Assembly (NCBI GenBank): GCA_004211905.1
Contig: SHBP01000001.1
Span: 1-64,000 of the forward strand
Source: SAR92 clade bacterium
GTDB taxonomy: Bacteria > Pseudomonadota > Gammaproteobacteria > Pseudomonadales > Porticoccaceae
Direction of reading: 5' to 3'
DNA length: 64,000 bases
The notes under the pieces are model-generated. The model did no database searches and was not told where the DNA came from. It saw only the letters and a program-made list of their open reading frames with translations. Shown here piece after piece: positions 47,806 through 56,673 of the stretch. Made by a program: the position numbers and the translations under genes. The first letter of the stretch is position 1, and each line of letters starts with the position of its first letter.

Positions 47806-47819
47806 GGTAAATTTTACCA
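47806..47819 (-). promoter_or_regulatory. Candidate extended -10 promoter of gyrA overlapping a palindrome
   Basis: On the minus strand TGG-TAAAAT (47811-47819) forms an extended -10. It lies inside the perfect 13-base palindrome GGTAAA-A-TTTACC (47806-47818), next to a CCCC/GGGG arm pair (47794-47807). The leader to the gyrA ATG would be about 110 bases. Confidence 0.35.
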
Positions 47820-47860
47820 CACAAAGGGCTGAAAATGTGGCTTTTATTCTCTCCATATAA

Positions 47861-47888
47861 CTGACCGACAATAAAAAATAGGTATACT
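47861..47888 (+). promoter_or_regulatory. Candidate promoter of the mtaD-ubiG-mupP-yciK row
   Basis: CTGACC (47861-47866), a 16-base spacer and TATACT (47883-47888). The start of transcription would fall near 47895, shortly before the AAGGAGAA ribosome-binding site and the ATG at 47913. Confidence 0.5.
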
Positions 47889-47912
47889 CTTTCATAGAAA
47901 CAAGGAGAATCC

Positions 47913-49250
47913 ATGACACTCATTAAGATTGACTTATTACTCAACTGTAAGTGGATAATTCCCATCGTTCCAGAGAACCAGACCTTCACAGATTGCGCCA
48001 TTGCAATCAATAATGGGCGAATTGTCGGCCTTCTGCCTCAGGCTGAGGCCGCACAGAAATTCTCCGCTAAAAAAGTCGAAAATTTAGACCGCCATATTAT
48101 TATGCCCGGGTTGGTAAATAGCCATGGTCATGCTGCAATGAGTCTATTGCGAGGCTATGCCGATGACCTGCCCCTAAGGTCATGGCTGGAAAACCATATT
48201 TGGCCAGCTGAAGCTAAATTTCTAAGTGAAGAGTTTGTTAGAGATGGCACCCGCCTCTCAATCGCTGAAATGATCAAAAGCGGTACAACCTGCTTTGCAG
48301 ATATGTACTTCTTCGATGAAGTGATCGCCACAGAAGTTCGCAACACAGGGGTGCGAAGTCAAATTGGTTTTACAGTTCTGGATTTTCCTACCCCTTACGG
48401 GAAAGATGCTGATGATTACATCCATAAAGGACTGGCCCTGAGGGACAATTACAAGGATCAGTCACTCATTAAAATAGCTTGTGCACCTCACGCGCCCTAC
48501 TCGATATCTGATAGAGCTCTGAGCATTTTGGCAACCTACGCGAACGAATTAGATATGGCCGTCCATATTCATTGCCATGAGAGCGCTAGCGAAATTACTG
48601 AATCATTGCAAACCTATGACTGTAGACCTATCGAAAGACTTGAAAAACTAGGACTATTGCTACCACAGACCCAACTAGTGCATATGACTCAAATAACGAC
48701 AGAGGACATCGCGCTGGTCCGAGATCACAATTGTCATATCATGCACTGCCCTCAATCTAACCTTAAGTTAGCCAATGGTTTTTGCCCAGTGATGAAGTTC
48801 ATTGATAGCGAAGTCAACGTAGCCCTTGGAACTGACAGCGCTGCGAGCAACAACGATCTTGATTTGTTCAGCGAGATCCAGAGCGCCTCTCTCCTTGCCA
48901 AAGCCGTATCGGGAGATGCCGCCAGTCTTGACGCACACGCTGCACTGCGTTTGGCGACAATTAATGGCGCCAGAGCGTTGGCTTGGGATAATGAAATTGG
49001 CAGCTTAGAGACAGGAAAACAAGCAGACATAATCGCTGTAAAAATTGATTCTATTAGCCAACAACCACTGTATAATCCCGCTTCCCAGTTGGTTTATACC
49101 AACTCAGGAAGCCAGGTGTCCCACAGCTGGGTTGCCGGCAAAATGCTGTTAGAGAATAATCAACTATGCACGATAAATGAGCGCAGCCTGATCCAGACGA
49201 TAGAGCAATGGCGTAAAAAAATTCATCCTAACCAATCGCGTTTTGATTAA
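47913..49250 (+). CDS. mtaD: 5'-methylthioadenosine / S-adenosylhomocysteine deaminase family (TRZ/ATZ) hydrolase
   Basis: A 445-residue zinc-dependent amidohydrolase. The metal site reads [18 protein letters not shown], then VHIHCHES, a third His in QLVHMTQ and the catalytic Asp in [13 protein letters not shown]. The position before ubiG matches mtaD of P. aeruginosa, which deaminates methylthioadenosine to methylthioinosine. The family also includes guanine and N-ethylammeline hydrolases, so the substrate is inferred from context. AAGGAG precedes the ATG. mtnA, which in P. aeruginosa lies between gyrA and mtaD, is absent. Confidence 0.8.
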   Translation: MTLIKIDLLLNCKWIIPIVPENQTFTDCAIAINNGRIVGLLPQAEAAQKFSAKKVENLDRHIIMPGLVNSHGHAAMSLLRGYADDLPLRSWLENHIWPAEAKFLSEEFVRDGTRLSIAEMIKSGTTCFADMYFFDEVIATEVRNTGVRSQIGFTVLDFPTPYGKDADDYIHKGLALRDNYKDQSLIKIACAPHAPYSISDRALSILATYANELDMAVHIHCHESASEITESLQTYDCRPIERLEKLGLLLPQTQLVHMTQITTEDIALVRDHNCHIMHCPQSNLKLANGFCPVMKFIDSEVNVALGTDSAASNNDLDLFSEIQSASLLAKAVSGDAASLDAHAALRLATINGARALAWDNEIGSLETGKQADIIAVKIDSISQQPLYNPASQLVYTNSGSQVSHSWVAGKMLLENNQLCTINERSLIQTIEQWRKKIHPNQSRFD

Positions 49251-49275
49251 TAACCTATTTAGGACAGTAAAAATA

Positions 49276-49974
49276 ATGAATGTCGACCCTCAAGAAATCC
49301 ATAAGTTTGAAGAGCTTGCCAGCCGCTGGTGGGATCCTGATAGTGAATTCAAGCCTCTTCATGATATAAATCCATTGCGAGCCAATTGGATCGACCAGCG
49401 AGCGAAGGTTGCTGACAAAAATTTACTTGATGTGGGCTGCGGTGGAGGCATCTTATGCGAGGCAATGGCTCAAAGAGGCGCCAACGTCACCGGTATTGAT
49501 ATGGGCGAAGCACCATTATCTGTAGGGAATCTACACAAACTTGAATCTGGTGTTGAAGTTGAGTACAAAAAGTCCACCGCTGAAGACTTCGCCAAAACTC
49601 ACAACTCTGCCTTTGATATCGTGACCTGCCTAGAAATGCTGGAACATGTACCTGAACCTGGGTCTGTAGTGCAAGCCTGCGCGCAGATGACTAAACCTGG
49701 AGGTACCGTATTTTTCTCAACGATTAATCGAAATCCAAAATCATATTTGCTGGCAATTATTGGTGTGGAATATGTCCTGCGTATGCTGCCAAAAGGAACA
49801 CACGAGTTTTCAAAGTTCATTCGCCCATCTGAACTTGGAGAATGGATACGCGAAGCAGGATTAGAGATCACCGATATGACTGGCCTGCTTTATAATCCAT
49901 TAACTAAAACTTATAAACTCAGCGAGCGTGATGTGGATGTTAATTATATGATCTCCGCTCGGAAGCCTAACTAA
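49276..49974 (+). CDS. ubiG: Ubiquinone biosynthesis O-methyltransferase UbiG
   Basis: A class I SAM methyltransferase doing both O-methylations of ubiquinone synthesis; 232 residues from ATG 49276 (E. coli 240). [29 protein letters not shown] is the characteristic N terminus (shown in outline), followed by the SAM loop [16 protein letters not shown], and [19 protein letters not shown] lies eleven bases upstream. A TTG at 49243 overlapping mtaD is rejected as the start. The order mtaD-ubiG-mupP-yciK is that of Pseudomonas. Confidence 0.95.
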   Translation: MNVDPQEIHKFEELASRWWDPDSEFKPLHDINPLRANWIDQRAKVADKNLLDVGCGGGILCEAMAQRGANVTGIDMGEAPLSVGNLHKLESGVEVEYKKSTAEDFAKTHNSAFDIVTCLEMLEHVPEPGSVVQACAQMTKPGGTVFFSTINRNPKSYLLAIIGVEYVLRMLPKGTHEFSKFIRPSELGEWIREAGLEITDMTGLLYNPLTKTYKLSERDVDVNYMISARKPN

Positions 49975-49997
49975 AGATTTCAGCCGAGAGAGTTATT

Positions 49998-50657
49998 TTG
50001 ATATTCCAGACGCTACTTTTTGATCTAGACGGAACCTTATTAGATACGGCTCCAGATTTTATTAGCGCGTTGAATACTCAATTACTCAGTCACGGGCGTG
50101 ACCCGATTCCGGATTCAGCTATTCGCGCTAGTGTAACCAATGGTTCCGCAGGGTTGATTGAAAAAGGTTTTGGTATCAGCGTTGATCACGCCCTCTTCGA
50201 TAGCATACGTGAAGAGTATTTAGACCTATATTTTGACAACATAGCAGTCAAAACAGCCTTGTTTTCTGGGTTAAGACAGGTTTTGGATACCTGCGCGCAA
50301 CGCAACATACCATGGGGCATAGTGACCAACAAACCTTGGAAATACACTTCTGCTGTCCTTGATCAATTAAGCTTGCTTGATATGGCTGCTACTGTGATAT
50401 GTCCAGACCATGTCCAGCAGCCCAAACCTCATCCGGAAGCTATGATGCTAGCGTGCTCTGAAACATCCAGTTTGCCGAAAGATTGTATTTATATCGGTGA
50501 TCATCGCCGAGACATAGACGCAGGAAACGCTGCAGGCATGGTGACCATCGCAGCAGGTTGGGGCTACATCGAAGCTGATGAAGATATCAATAGTTGGAAT
50601 GCAGATTTTACTCTGGCCAACTCCAGTCAATTACATCAACTACTATTCAATCAATAA
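49998..50657 (+). CDS. mupP: N-acetylmuramic acid 6-phosphate phosphatase MupP (HAD family)
   Basis: A HAD hydrolase of 219 residues: motif I LLFDLDGTLLDTAPDF, motif II/III IVTNKPWKY and PKPHPEAM, motif IV YIGDHRRDIDAGNAAGM. In Pseudomonas the protein at this position, between ubiG and yciK, dephosphorylates MurNAc-6-P in the peptidoglycan recycling bypass. By sequence alone it could be called phosphoglycolate phosphatase (Gph); the context decides for MupP. The start is TTG 49998 with GAGAGAG about six bases upstream; no ATG is available before motif I. Confidence 0.8.
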   Translation: MIFQTLLFDLDGTLLDTAPDFISALNTQLLSHGRDPIPDSAIRASVTNGSAGLIEKGFGISVDHALFDSIREEYLDLYFDNIAVKTALFSGLRQVLDTCAQRNIPWGIVTNKPWKYTSAVLDQLSLLDMAATVICPDHVQQPKPHPEAMMLACSETSSLPKDCIYIGDHRRDIDAGNAAGMVTIAAGWGYIEADEDINSWNADFTLANSSQLHQLLFNQ

Positions 50658-50673
50658 TCTTTAGGAAATAATC

Positions 50674-51438
50674 GTGCTCTCTGCCAAAAATATTGTCAGT
50701 TACAAGGCACCAGCCAATCACCTCTCTGAGCGGGTCATACTTATCACCGGAGCTGGAGATGGCATAGGAAAAGCAGCGGCTCTGGCCTGCGCAAACGCAG
50801 GCGCCACTGTGATTCTCGCAGGGCGTACCACAGCGAAGCTGGAAGCAGTTTATACTTCGATATTAGCTGCCAACCTACCTGAACCCTCTATTTACCCCAT
50901 AGATCTTGAAGGTGCCACCGAGGAAGACTACTTGGGTCTGAGTGTATCCATTGAACAGCAGTTTGGTCGGCTCGATGGGTTACTCCATAACGCAGGGATA
51001 CTTGGACAAAGAACCCCGCTAAATAATTATTCCATGGAGCTTTGGAATAAAGTTCTTCAAATCAATCTCACATCTCAATTTCAAATGACCCAATGCCTCA
51101 TGAACGTCTTAGAGAAATCAACGGACGCCTCAATTGTCTTTACGACCTCTGGTGTCGGCAAGGTCGGTAGAGCTTTCTGGGGAGCCTACGCGGTAAGTAA
51201 ATTTGCCGTAGAAGGAATGGTACAAACCTGGGCTTCTGAGGTAGAGGGTTTAGGGTCAGTGAGAATCAACTCAATCAATCCAGGAGGCACGCGGACCAAC
51301 ATGCGCGCCCAAGCGTTTCCCGCGGAAAATCCCTATTCACTGGCAACCGCTGAAGATATTATGCCGGCGTATCTATATTTATTAGGCTCAGATAGCACCA
51401 CAGTGAATGGTCAATCTATTGATGCTCAGATTCGATAA
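50674..51438 (+). CDS. yciK: YciK-family short-chain dehydrogenase
   Basis: A 254-residue SDR oxidoreductase. The cofactor loop is LITGAGDGIGKAAALA, the GRTTAKLEAVY segment with Arg suggests NADP(H), LHNAGILG is the NNAG-type motif, and the catalytic pair is Tyr and Lys in GAYAVSKFAVEG. NPGGTRTNMRAQAFPAENP is characteristic of the YciK group. The substrate is unknown. The start is GTG 50674 with AGGA seven bases upstream. It is the last gene of the mtaD-ubiG-mupP-yciK row and convergent with rluB. Confidence 0.85.
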   Translation: MLSAKNIVSYKAPANHLSERVILITGAGDGIGKAAALACANAGATVILAGRTTAKLEAVYTSILAANLPEPSIYPIDLEGATEEDYLGLSVSIEQQFGRLDGLLHNAGILGQRTPLNNYSMELWNKVLQINLTSQFQMTQCLMNVLEKSTDASIVFTTSGVGKVGRAFWGAYAVSKFAVEGMVQTWASEVEGLGSVRINSINPGGTRTNMRAQAFPAENPYSLATAEDIMPAYLYLLGSDSTTVNGQSIDAQIR

Positions 51439-51450
51439 TAGATATCGAGA

Positions 51451-52287
51451 CTATTTGTAGGGATTACCTCTGGCGCGAAGCTTTTTCTCTTTGCGTTCTC
51501 GAATATCTTTAAGAACACTTTTCTCACTAAATTTCGGCGGTTTAAGTGAAACGGCTCTAAATAAAGAGATTACTTGCTTGGGATCTAACTCAATAAACTC
51601 AGATCGCCGCACAAAAGAAGGCAGTTCGATTGGGCCGTAGCTAATTCGCTTCAACCGATTCACTTCTACCCCTTGAGACTCCCACAGCCTTCGTACTTCA
51701 CGAGTTCGCCCTTCGGCTAAAATAACTCTAAACCACTGATTACTTGAAATATGCTCATCATTACTGCGGGCATGTTGTGCCTTGACCGTCTGAAACTTTG
51801 CGACGCCATCCTCTAGTATCACACCTTCAGTTAGGCGAGCGATCATTGCTTCATTAACTTCTCCATGGATACGCACCATATACTCTCTCTTCACTTCATA
51901 GGAAGGATGCATTAAGCGGTTAGCCAGCTCACCATGAGTAGTAAATAAGAGTAGACCACTAGTATTGATATCCAGACGACCTATGGCGATCCATCGACCT
52001 CGGCTAAGTCGTGGTAGCCCATCAAACACGGTAGGCCTTCCTTCAGGATCAGTCGTAGTGCTGACCTCCCCCTCCGGCTTGCTGTACATTAGCACTCGTG
52101 GACTGTCATCGGTCACTATCTTTATGGGACGCCCATCTACCAGAATACGATCATCTGTTTCTGCACGATCTCCAAGTTTAGCGGTAGACCCGTTAACAGA
52201 AACACGGCCGGCAGAAATCCACTTTTCCAACTCACGTCGAGAGCCAAGACCCACTGTTGCGAGCAATTTTTGTAATTTTTCACTCAT
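51451..52287 (-). CDS. rluB: 23S rRNA pseudouridine-2605 synthase RluB
   Basis: An S4-domain pseudouridine synthase: the S4 RNA-binding fold covers residues 1 to about 60 (MSEKLQKLLATVGLGSRREL), and the catalytic domain contains GRLDINTSGLLLFT with the catalytic Asp, and EGRTREVRRLW. A basic tail (KEKKLRARGNPYK) follows; 278 residues. ATG 52287 lies inside the end of scpB (8-base overlap). An upstream ATG at 52329 would add 14 residues not seen in the family. The order scpA-scpB-rluB is conserved in gammaproteobacteria. Confidence 0.92.
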   Translation of the reverse strand: MSEKLQKLLATVGLGSRRELEKWISAGRVSVNGSTAKLGDRAETDDRILVDGRPIKIVTDDSPRVLMYSKPEGEVSTTTDPEGRPTVFDGLPRLSRGRWIAIGRLDINTSGLLLFTTHGELANRLMHPSYEVKREYMVRIHGEVNEAMIARLTEGVILEDGVAKFQTVKAQHARSNDEHISSNQWFRVILAEGRTREVRRLWESQGVEVNRLKRISYGPIELPSFVRRSEFIELDPKQVISLFRAVSLKPPKFSEKSVLKDIRERKEKKLRARGNPYK

Positions 52288-53017
52288 CTGCAGTCGCACT
52301 ATCTTGATGGTCATCCATATTTGTTTCAAAATATTTTTCTATCATCGAAGAATCATTCGAATTCACGCCATCTTCCTGCTCACTAAGTTGAAATAACGCA
52401 TCCTCCTCAACAGGAGACTCATCGTTTGCTGCAACCGATGGCGGAACTGGGTCTGCGGCTAACGCAAGCTCAAGGGCTGGGTCAAGTTCAGCAAAGTCTT
52501 TAATTTCACTCAGAGCCGGCAGATGCTCTAAGCTTTTTAAATTAAAATAATCAAGGAATATTTTAGTCGTAGCATACAAGGCCGGCTTGCCGGGAACATC
52601 TCGATGACCAACAATTCGAACCCACTCACGCTCCTGCAGAGACTTGATAATATCTGAGCTAACAGCAACTCCTCTAACTGCCTCAATATCGCCACGAGTT
52701 AATGGTTGGCGATAGGCAATCAATGCTAAAGTCTCGAGCATTGCCCTAGAGTAACGTTTAGGTTTTTCCTGCCAAAGACGATTCACCCAAACTGACAGCT
52801 CTTGACTAACTTGGAAGCGATAACCACTGGCCACCTGCATGAGTTCAAAGCCCCTGCCTGTGCAATCTGCTTGAATTTCTTCAATAGCGGCTCTAATTTG
52901 ATCTCGCGGAGGCCGCTCATCTTCGTCAAACAAGTTCTCCAAACGAGCAATATCGACTGGCTTTCCCGCTGCCAATAAAGCACCTTCAATTATTTTTCTT
53001 AGTAAGTCAGAGTTCAT
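52280..53017 (-). CDS. scpB: Segregation and condensation protein B
   Basis: A winged-helix kleisin partner; an ScpB dimer binds ScpA in the Smc-ScpAB condensin. Two winged-helix domains span residues 1 to about 165: KIIEGALLAAGKPVDIARLENLF, SRAMLETLALIAYRQPLTRGDIEAVRG and WVRIVGHRDVPGKPALYATT (parts). A disordered acidic tail of about 70 residues follows. Its ATG overlaps the scpA stop as ATGA. The Smc partner is encoded at the right end of this window (63059-64000). Confidence 0.92.
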   Translation of the reverse strand: MNSDLLRKIIEGALLAAGKPVDIARLENLFDEDERPPRDQIRAAIEEIQADCTGRGFELMQVASGYRFQVSQELSVWVNRLWQEKPKRYSRAMLETLALIAYRQPLTRGDIEAVRGVAVSSDIIKSLQEREWVRIVGHRDVPGKPALYATTKIFLDYFNLKSLEHLPALSEIKDFAELDPALELALAADPVPPSVAANDESPVEEDALFQLSEQEDGVNSNDSSMIEKYFETNMDDHQDSATADE

Positions 53018-53871
53018 GAGGACCTTGCTTTAACATGAATGGGGCCAAAAGATTCATTTTGCACAATCTCAACCAGTGATTCTTTAATTAATTCCATGAT
53101 GGCCAAAAAGGTCACCACTACGCCTAATCGACCTTCACTTTCTTTAAATAAGGAAACAAAAGGAACGAATTTTTTACCGCGGATATTCTCTAAAACCTGG
53201 GACATTCTTTCACGCGTTGATAACTTTTCAAGTTGAATAAGATGTGACTCGAACATCTCCGCGCGCTTTAATACATCCGCCAAGGCCGTAAGAACTTCCC
53301 GCATATCCACATCAGGATACTGTCTCTCCTGATTTCTATCCGGTGACTCTGCGGCAGCCTGATGAATATCTCTACCCATTCGTGGCATTTCATCTATATC
53401 TTCAGCAGCGATTTTAAACCGCTCGTATTCCTGCAAACGGCGAATCAATTCGGCCCGCGGATCACCTTCCTCTTCTTCATCAACAACCTGCCTTGGCAAT
53501 AAAATTCGTGATTTAATTTCTGCCAACATTGCAGCCATCACGAGATACTCTGCCGCCAACTCCAGCTGAATAGACGTCATCAAATCGATATAACCCATAT
53601 ATTGGCGAGTTATCTCGGCAACATTGATATCGAGAATATCAAGATTTTGACGGCGAATTAAATAGAGGAGTAAATCTAACGGCCCTTCAAAAGCCTCCAA
53701 AATAACTTCCAGCGCATCAGGCGGGATGTAAAGATCTTTTGGTAGCGCGGTGAGCTCTTTCCCCTGCACTACAGCGAAGGGCATCTCTTCCTGCTGAGGT
53801 TGTATTTTCACCCCTGCTCCGGCACTAGAAGATGACATTTTGCCACCACTTAACGTTGCTTCACTAGCCAC
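53014..53871 (-). CDS. scpA: Segregation and condensation protein A (kleisin)
   Basis: The kleisin subunit bridging the Smc heads; 285 residues. The conserved core starts EVILEAFEGPLDLLLYLIRRQNLDILDINVAEITRQYM (residues about 50-90, in parts), followed by EYLVMAAMLAEIKSRILLPR, and the C-terminal winged helix with VVTFLAIMELIKESLVEI. The first 45 residues are non-conserved. The start is uncertain: GTG 53871 with GGGGTAG upstream, or ATG 53838. It overlaps scpB (ATGA). Confidence 0.92.
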   Translation of the reverse strand: MASEATLSGGKMSSSSAGAGVKIQPQQEEMPFAVVQGKELTALPKDLYIPPDALEVILEAFEGPLDLLLYLIRRQNLDILDINVAEITRQYMGYIDLMTSIQLELAAEYLVMAAMLAEIKSRILLPRQVVDEEEEGDPRAELIRRLQEYERFKIAAEDIDEMPRMGRDIHQAAAESPDRNQERQYPDVDMREVLTALADVLKRAEMFESHLIQLEKLSTRERMSQVLENIRGKKFVPFVSLFKESEGRLGVVVTFLAIMELIKESLVEIVQNESFGPIHVKARSS

Positions 53872-53899
53872 GGTCTACCCCATCTGTATTCAAGCGAGT

Positions 53900-53905
53900 A
53901 TTATA
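53900..53905 (-). promoter_or_regulatory. Candidate -10 element of the scpA-scpB-rluB unit
   Basis: A perfect TATAAT on the minus strand, about 29 bases before the scpA GTG. The nearest -35-like TTGCAG is only 14 bases away, so the -35 element is unclear. Confidence 0.35.
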
Positions 53906-53933
53906 ACCACAATACCTTGCTGCAACATCACCA

Positions 53934-54557
53934 TTATTCAAAACTGGAGAAATCACCCGTTCCCTGACGCGCTATTCTTGGGTTAGCATCAGTCATGTCT
54001 ACTACAGTTGTCGGTTCAAGACCACAGTAACCGCCATCAATAATGGCATCAACATGGTGCGCCATGGTCTCCTTGATATCATAGGGGTCGATTAGAGGAT
54101 ACTCATCATTGGGCATAATCAATGTCACACTCATCATGGGCTCACCTAAATCGTCAAGCAGTGCTTTCACGATCGGACTGTCAGGCACTCTAATACCAAT
54201 GGTTTTGCGCTTTGGATGAAGTAATCTTTTAGGCACTTCCGATGTAGCGTTGAGAATAAAAGTAAATGGGCCTGGAGTACTCGCCTTTAGAATACGAAAA
54301 GCACTATTGTCTACTTTGGCATAATTGGCGAGCTCTGAAAGATCACGACACACCAAAGTGAAATTATGCTGTTTATCTAATTGCCGAATTGTCCTAATTC
54401 GCTCCAAAGCCTGCTTATCTCCGATATGGCAGCCAATGGCGTAAACCGAATCTGTGGGGTAAACAATGAGCCCCCCTTTACGGACCACATCAGCTGCCTG
54501 GGCGATTAACCGTAACTGCGGATTATCCGGGTGTATTGAAAAGTACTGGCTAGACAA
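53934..54557 (-). CDS. yciO: YciO, TsaC/Sua5-like YrdC-domain protein
   Basis: A YrdC-fold protein of 207 residues. From TTG 54557 it reads MSSQYFSIHPDNPQLRLI, matching E. coli YciO (206 residues), and GGAG lies eight bases upstream. GTG 54566 is the alternative. Motifs: GGLIVYPTDSVYAIGC, RIRTIRQLDKQHNFTLVCRDLSEL, KRKTIGIRVPD and PTTVVDMTD. The KxR-S/T-N set of true threonylcarbamoyl-AMP synthases is altered in the YciO group, so the tRNA t6A role is uncertain. It lies 62 bases upstream of scpA in coordinates and on the same strand. Confidence 0.87.
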   Translation of the reverse strand: MSSQYFSIHPDNPQLRLIAQAADVVRKGGLIVYPTDSVYAIGCHIGDKQALERIRTIRQLDKQHNFTLVCRDLSELANYAKVDNSAFRILKASTPGPFTFILNATSEVPKRLLHPKRKTIGIRVPDSPIVKALLDDLGEPMMSVTLIMPNDEYPLIDPYDIKETMAHHVDAIIDGGYCGLEPTTVVDMTDANPRIARQGTGDFSSFE

Positions 54558-54724
54558 AGGCTCCACTCCAATTCGAGGTTCATAAGACCAATAGAGAGTC
54601 TCATATGTTGAGAAGTCATTATTCCAAAAAATATATTTCTTCAAGTTAAGTATAGGACATCACAGAGTCGACAAGCGAGGTCAAATCGCTACAATAGCAA
54701 ACCGAACGCAGAAGTCGATTTATT

Positions 54725-55465
54725 ATGGCCATCACTGATAGCTCTTCAGACAAAGCAAATAATTCTTTGAGCCAAAAACCGTCTGGGATATTTTGGAACC
54801 TTTTGTTCAATCTTATCGTGCCCATGATTATCCTAACCAAGTTTAGCGGAGCGGATACTCTTGGTATTAAACTTGGTCTCATCACCGCATTGTCATTCCC
54901 CATCGTATACGGATTAAAAGATTTTATAACCACCAATAAAATCAATCTGTTTTCAGTGTTGGGCGTTATCAGTGTTCCTCTGACCGGTGGAATCAGCCTA
55001 CTTGAATTAGATGCCATTTACATTGCCATTAAAGAAGCTGCTATACCAAGTATATTGGGGGCTGCCATCCTAATTTCCCTCAAGACGACGCAACCCTTTA
55101 TTCATACACTCCTCAAAAATAGATCGATAGTTAATACGGTTAAAATATCTCAAGCTTTGGATGATAACCTCTGTCATGCTGAATATGACCGTCTATTGAC
55201 TAATGCAACTTGGTTTCTTGCTGGTTCGTTCTTTCTATCATCAGCACTGAATTTTTTCCTCGCAATTATTATTCTAACTGCAGAGCCAGGAACCGAACTC
55301 TTTAATCAACAACTGGGGCGAATGCTCGCGTTGAGCCTTCCGGTCAATGCGCTCCCAGCTATGTTGGTTAATATAGCTAATCTAGTGTACGTGTCGCGAG
55401 GCATTAAGCGCCTCACATCACTGACTCTAGAGGAAATCCTAATTATAGATACGGAGAACGTTTAA
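54725..55465 (+). CDS. VC0807-like inner-membrane protein
   Basis: A 246-residue polytopic membrane protein with five or six helices (about 24-40, 46-62, 74-92, 105-120, 166-186, 208-228). GIFWNLLFNLIVPMIIL and the LGLITALSFPIVYGL segment resemble the VC0807 family as I recall it. The function is unknown. It is divergent from yciO and two bases upstream of yciI, so it is probably the first gene of a short transcript continuing with yciI. Confidence 0.6.
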   Translation: MAITDSSSDKANNSLSQKPSGIFWNLLFNLIVPMIILTKFSGADTLGIKLGLITALSFPIVYGLKDFITTNKINLFSVLGVISVPLTGGISLLELDAIYIAIKEAAIPSILGAAILISLKTTQPFIHTLLKNRSIVNTVKISQALDDNLCHAEYDRLLTNATWFLAGSFFLSSALNFFLAIIILTAEPGTELFNQQLGRMLALSLPVNALPAMLVNIANLVYVSRGIKRLTSLTLEEILIIDTENV

Positions 55466-55467
55466 TA

Positions 55468-55767
55468 ATGTGGTATTCAATTGTTAGTGAAGATGTAAAA
55501 AACAGTCTGGAGCTCCGCCTTAAAGCCCGACCCGCTCATCTAGAGCGACTGATAGCCCTTAAAGAAAAAGGAAGGCTACTTGTCGCCGGCCCTCAACCGT
55601 CTATCGATAACCAAGAACCCGGTGAAGCTGGCTTCAGTGGTAGTATCATTATCGCGGAATTTGACAATTTGCAGGATGCTGAATATTGGGCAGGTGATGA
55701 CCCCTACGTTACCGCTGGTGTTTATAGTGCTGTAACAGTCAAACCTTTTAAAAAAGTGCTTCCTTAA
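55468..55767 (+). CDS. yciI: YciI-like protein
   Basis: A 99-residue dimeric ferredoxin-like protein that aligns over its whole length with E. coli YciI (98): SLELRLKARPAHLERLIALKEKGRLLVAGP (in parts), GEAGFSGSIIIAEF and DPYVTAGVYSAVTVKPFKKV. The His of RPAHLERL and the central Asp are the candidate active-site residues of the family. Its in-cell role is unclear. GGAG lies twelve bases upstream of the ATG, within the end of the preceding membrane-protein gene. Confidence 0.9.
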   Translation: MWYSIVSEDVKNSLELRLKARPAHLERLIALKEKGRLLVAGPQPSIDNQEPGEAGFSGSIIIAEFDNLQDAEYWAGDDPYVTAGVYSAVTVKPFKKVLP

Positions 55768-55832
55768 GAGCTCGGATTTTTTAGTACAATCATAGTATGA
55801 TTCTTCAACGCTCAATATTGATACAGAACCTT

Positions 55833-56621
55833 ATGAAACAGACGATTTTTACAATTGCCACCTTGCTTATGCTTGTAGTGCCAGCAGCACTAGGTCAAGC
55901 GCCCATGAATACTCAGCCAGCTCCTGAGATTAAAACCGAAACTACAGATCCAGCGGATGTTGTAGACATTGAACCATCTGTGAATATAGTTGATGCTGAA
56001 GAGCCGCTGTTTGAACCCGAAACGCGTTATGTTGCCGATGAATTCTTTGTACCCTTGCGTGAAACCCCCTGCCCACGCTGCAAAATTGTTCATTGGGGAA
56101 TCAAATCCGGAACTCAAGTTACTCTATTAAACCTTCGTGACGGATGGGGGCTAGTCGAAACATCAAAAGGCTACAAAGGCTGGATGGAGGAGCAATTCAT
56201 TGCTCTCACTCCCTCAGGTAAAGAGCTCCTTGAGGCAAGTAATACTGAGTTAATCAGGGTTAAAACTAATGCCGAGCAGCTCAATAAGACCATTTCTGAA
56301 CTTGAACAAGATATCGACGCCCTTAAGCAAACTGTTACTGAGCTACAGGAAGACAAACAGGTTCTGAACAGGCAACTCTTAGATGTCGTCGGACTTAATT
56401 CTGATCCAGTCGCTTTAAATGAGCAAAATCAAACCCTAGTCAAACAAAATCACATTCTCCAGAGCGACAATGACGTATTAATTGCCGAGGTCGAGATATT
56501 AGAAAATGACCGTCGCAACCAGTCCTATTTGTATGGTGGCCTCACTGTATTCTTGGGTGCGCTGTTGGTTGTTTTGATACCCCGGCTTAAAGGGCGAAAA
56601 CGCCTATCAGAATGGGGTTAA
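55833..56621 (+). CDS. YgiM-like SH3 signal-transduction protein (TIGR04211 type)
   Basis: A 262-residue envelope protein: signal peptide (residues 1 to about 22, ending AALGQA), a Pro/Asp/Glu-rich spacer, a bacterial SH3 domain (about 65-125, EFFVPLRETPC to GYKGWMEEQFI), a coiled coil (about 130-225, with regular Leu/Glu/Gln spacing) and a C-terminal helix (YLYGGLTVFLGALLVVLIP) followed by basic residues. This is the layout of E. coli YgiM. The SH3 part carries a CPRC pair, unusual for the family in my experience. ATG 55833 is chosen because the signal peptide begins there. Confidence 0.75.
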   Translation: MKQTIFTIATLLMLVVPAALGQAPMNTQPAPEIKTETTDPADVVDIEPSVNIVDAEEPLFEPETRYVADEFFVPLRETPCPRCKIVHWGIKSGTQVTLLNLRDGWGLVETSKGYKGWMEEQFIALTPSGKELLEASNTELIRVKTNAEQLNKTISELEQDIDALKQTVTELQEDKQVLNRQLLDVVGLNSDPVALNEQNQTLVKQNHILQSDNDVLIAEVEILENDRRNQSYLYGGLTVFLGALLVVLIPRLKGRKRLSEWG

Positions 56622-56673
56622 AACTGATTACATTCTTTAGATTTTGATTCAGGCCACAAGAAGGAAGCAGTTA

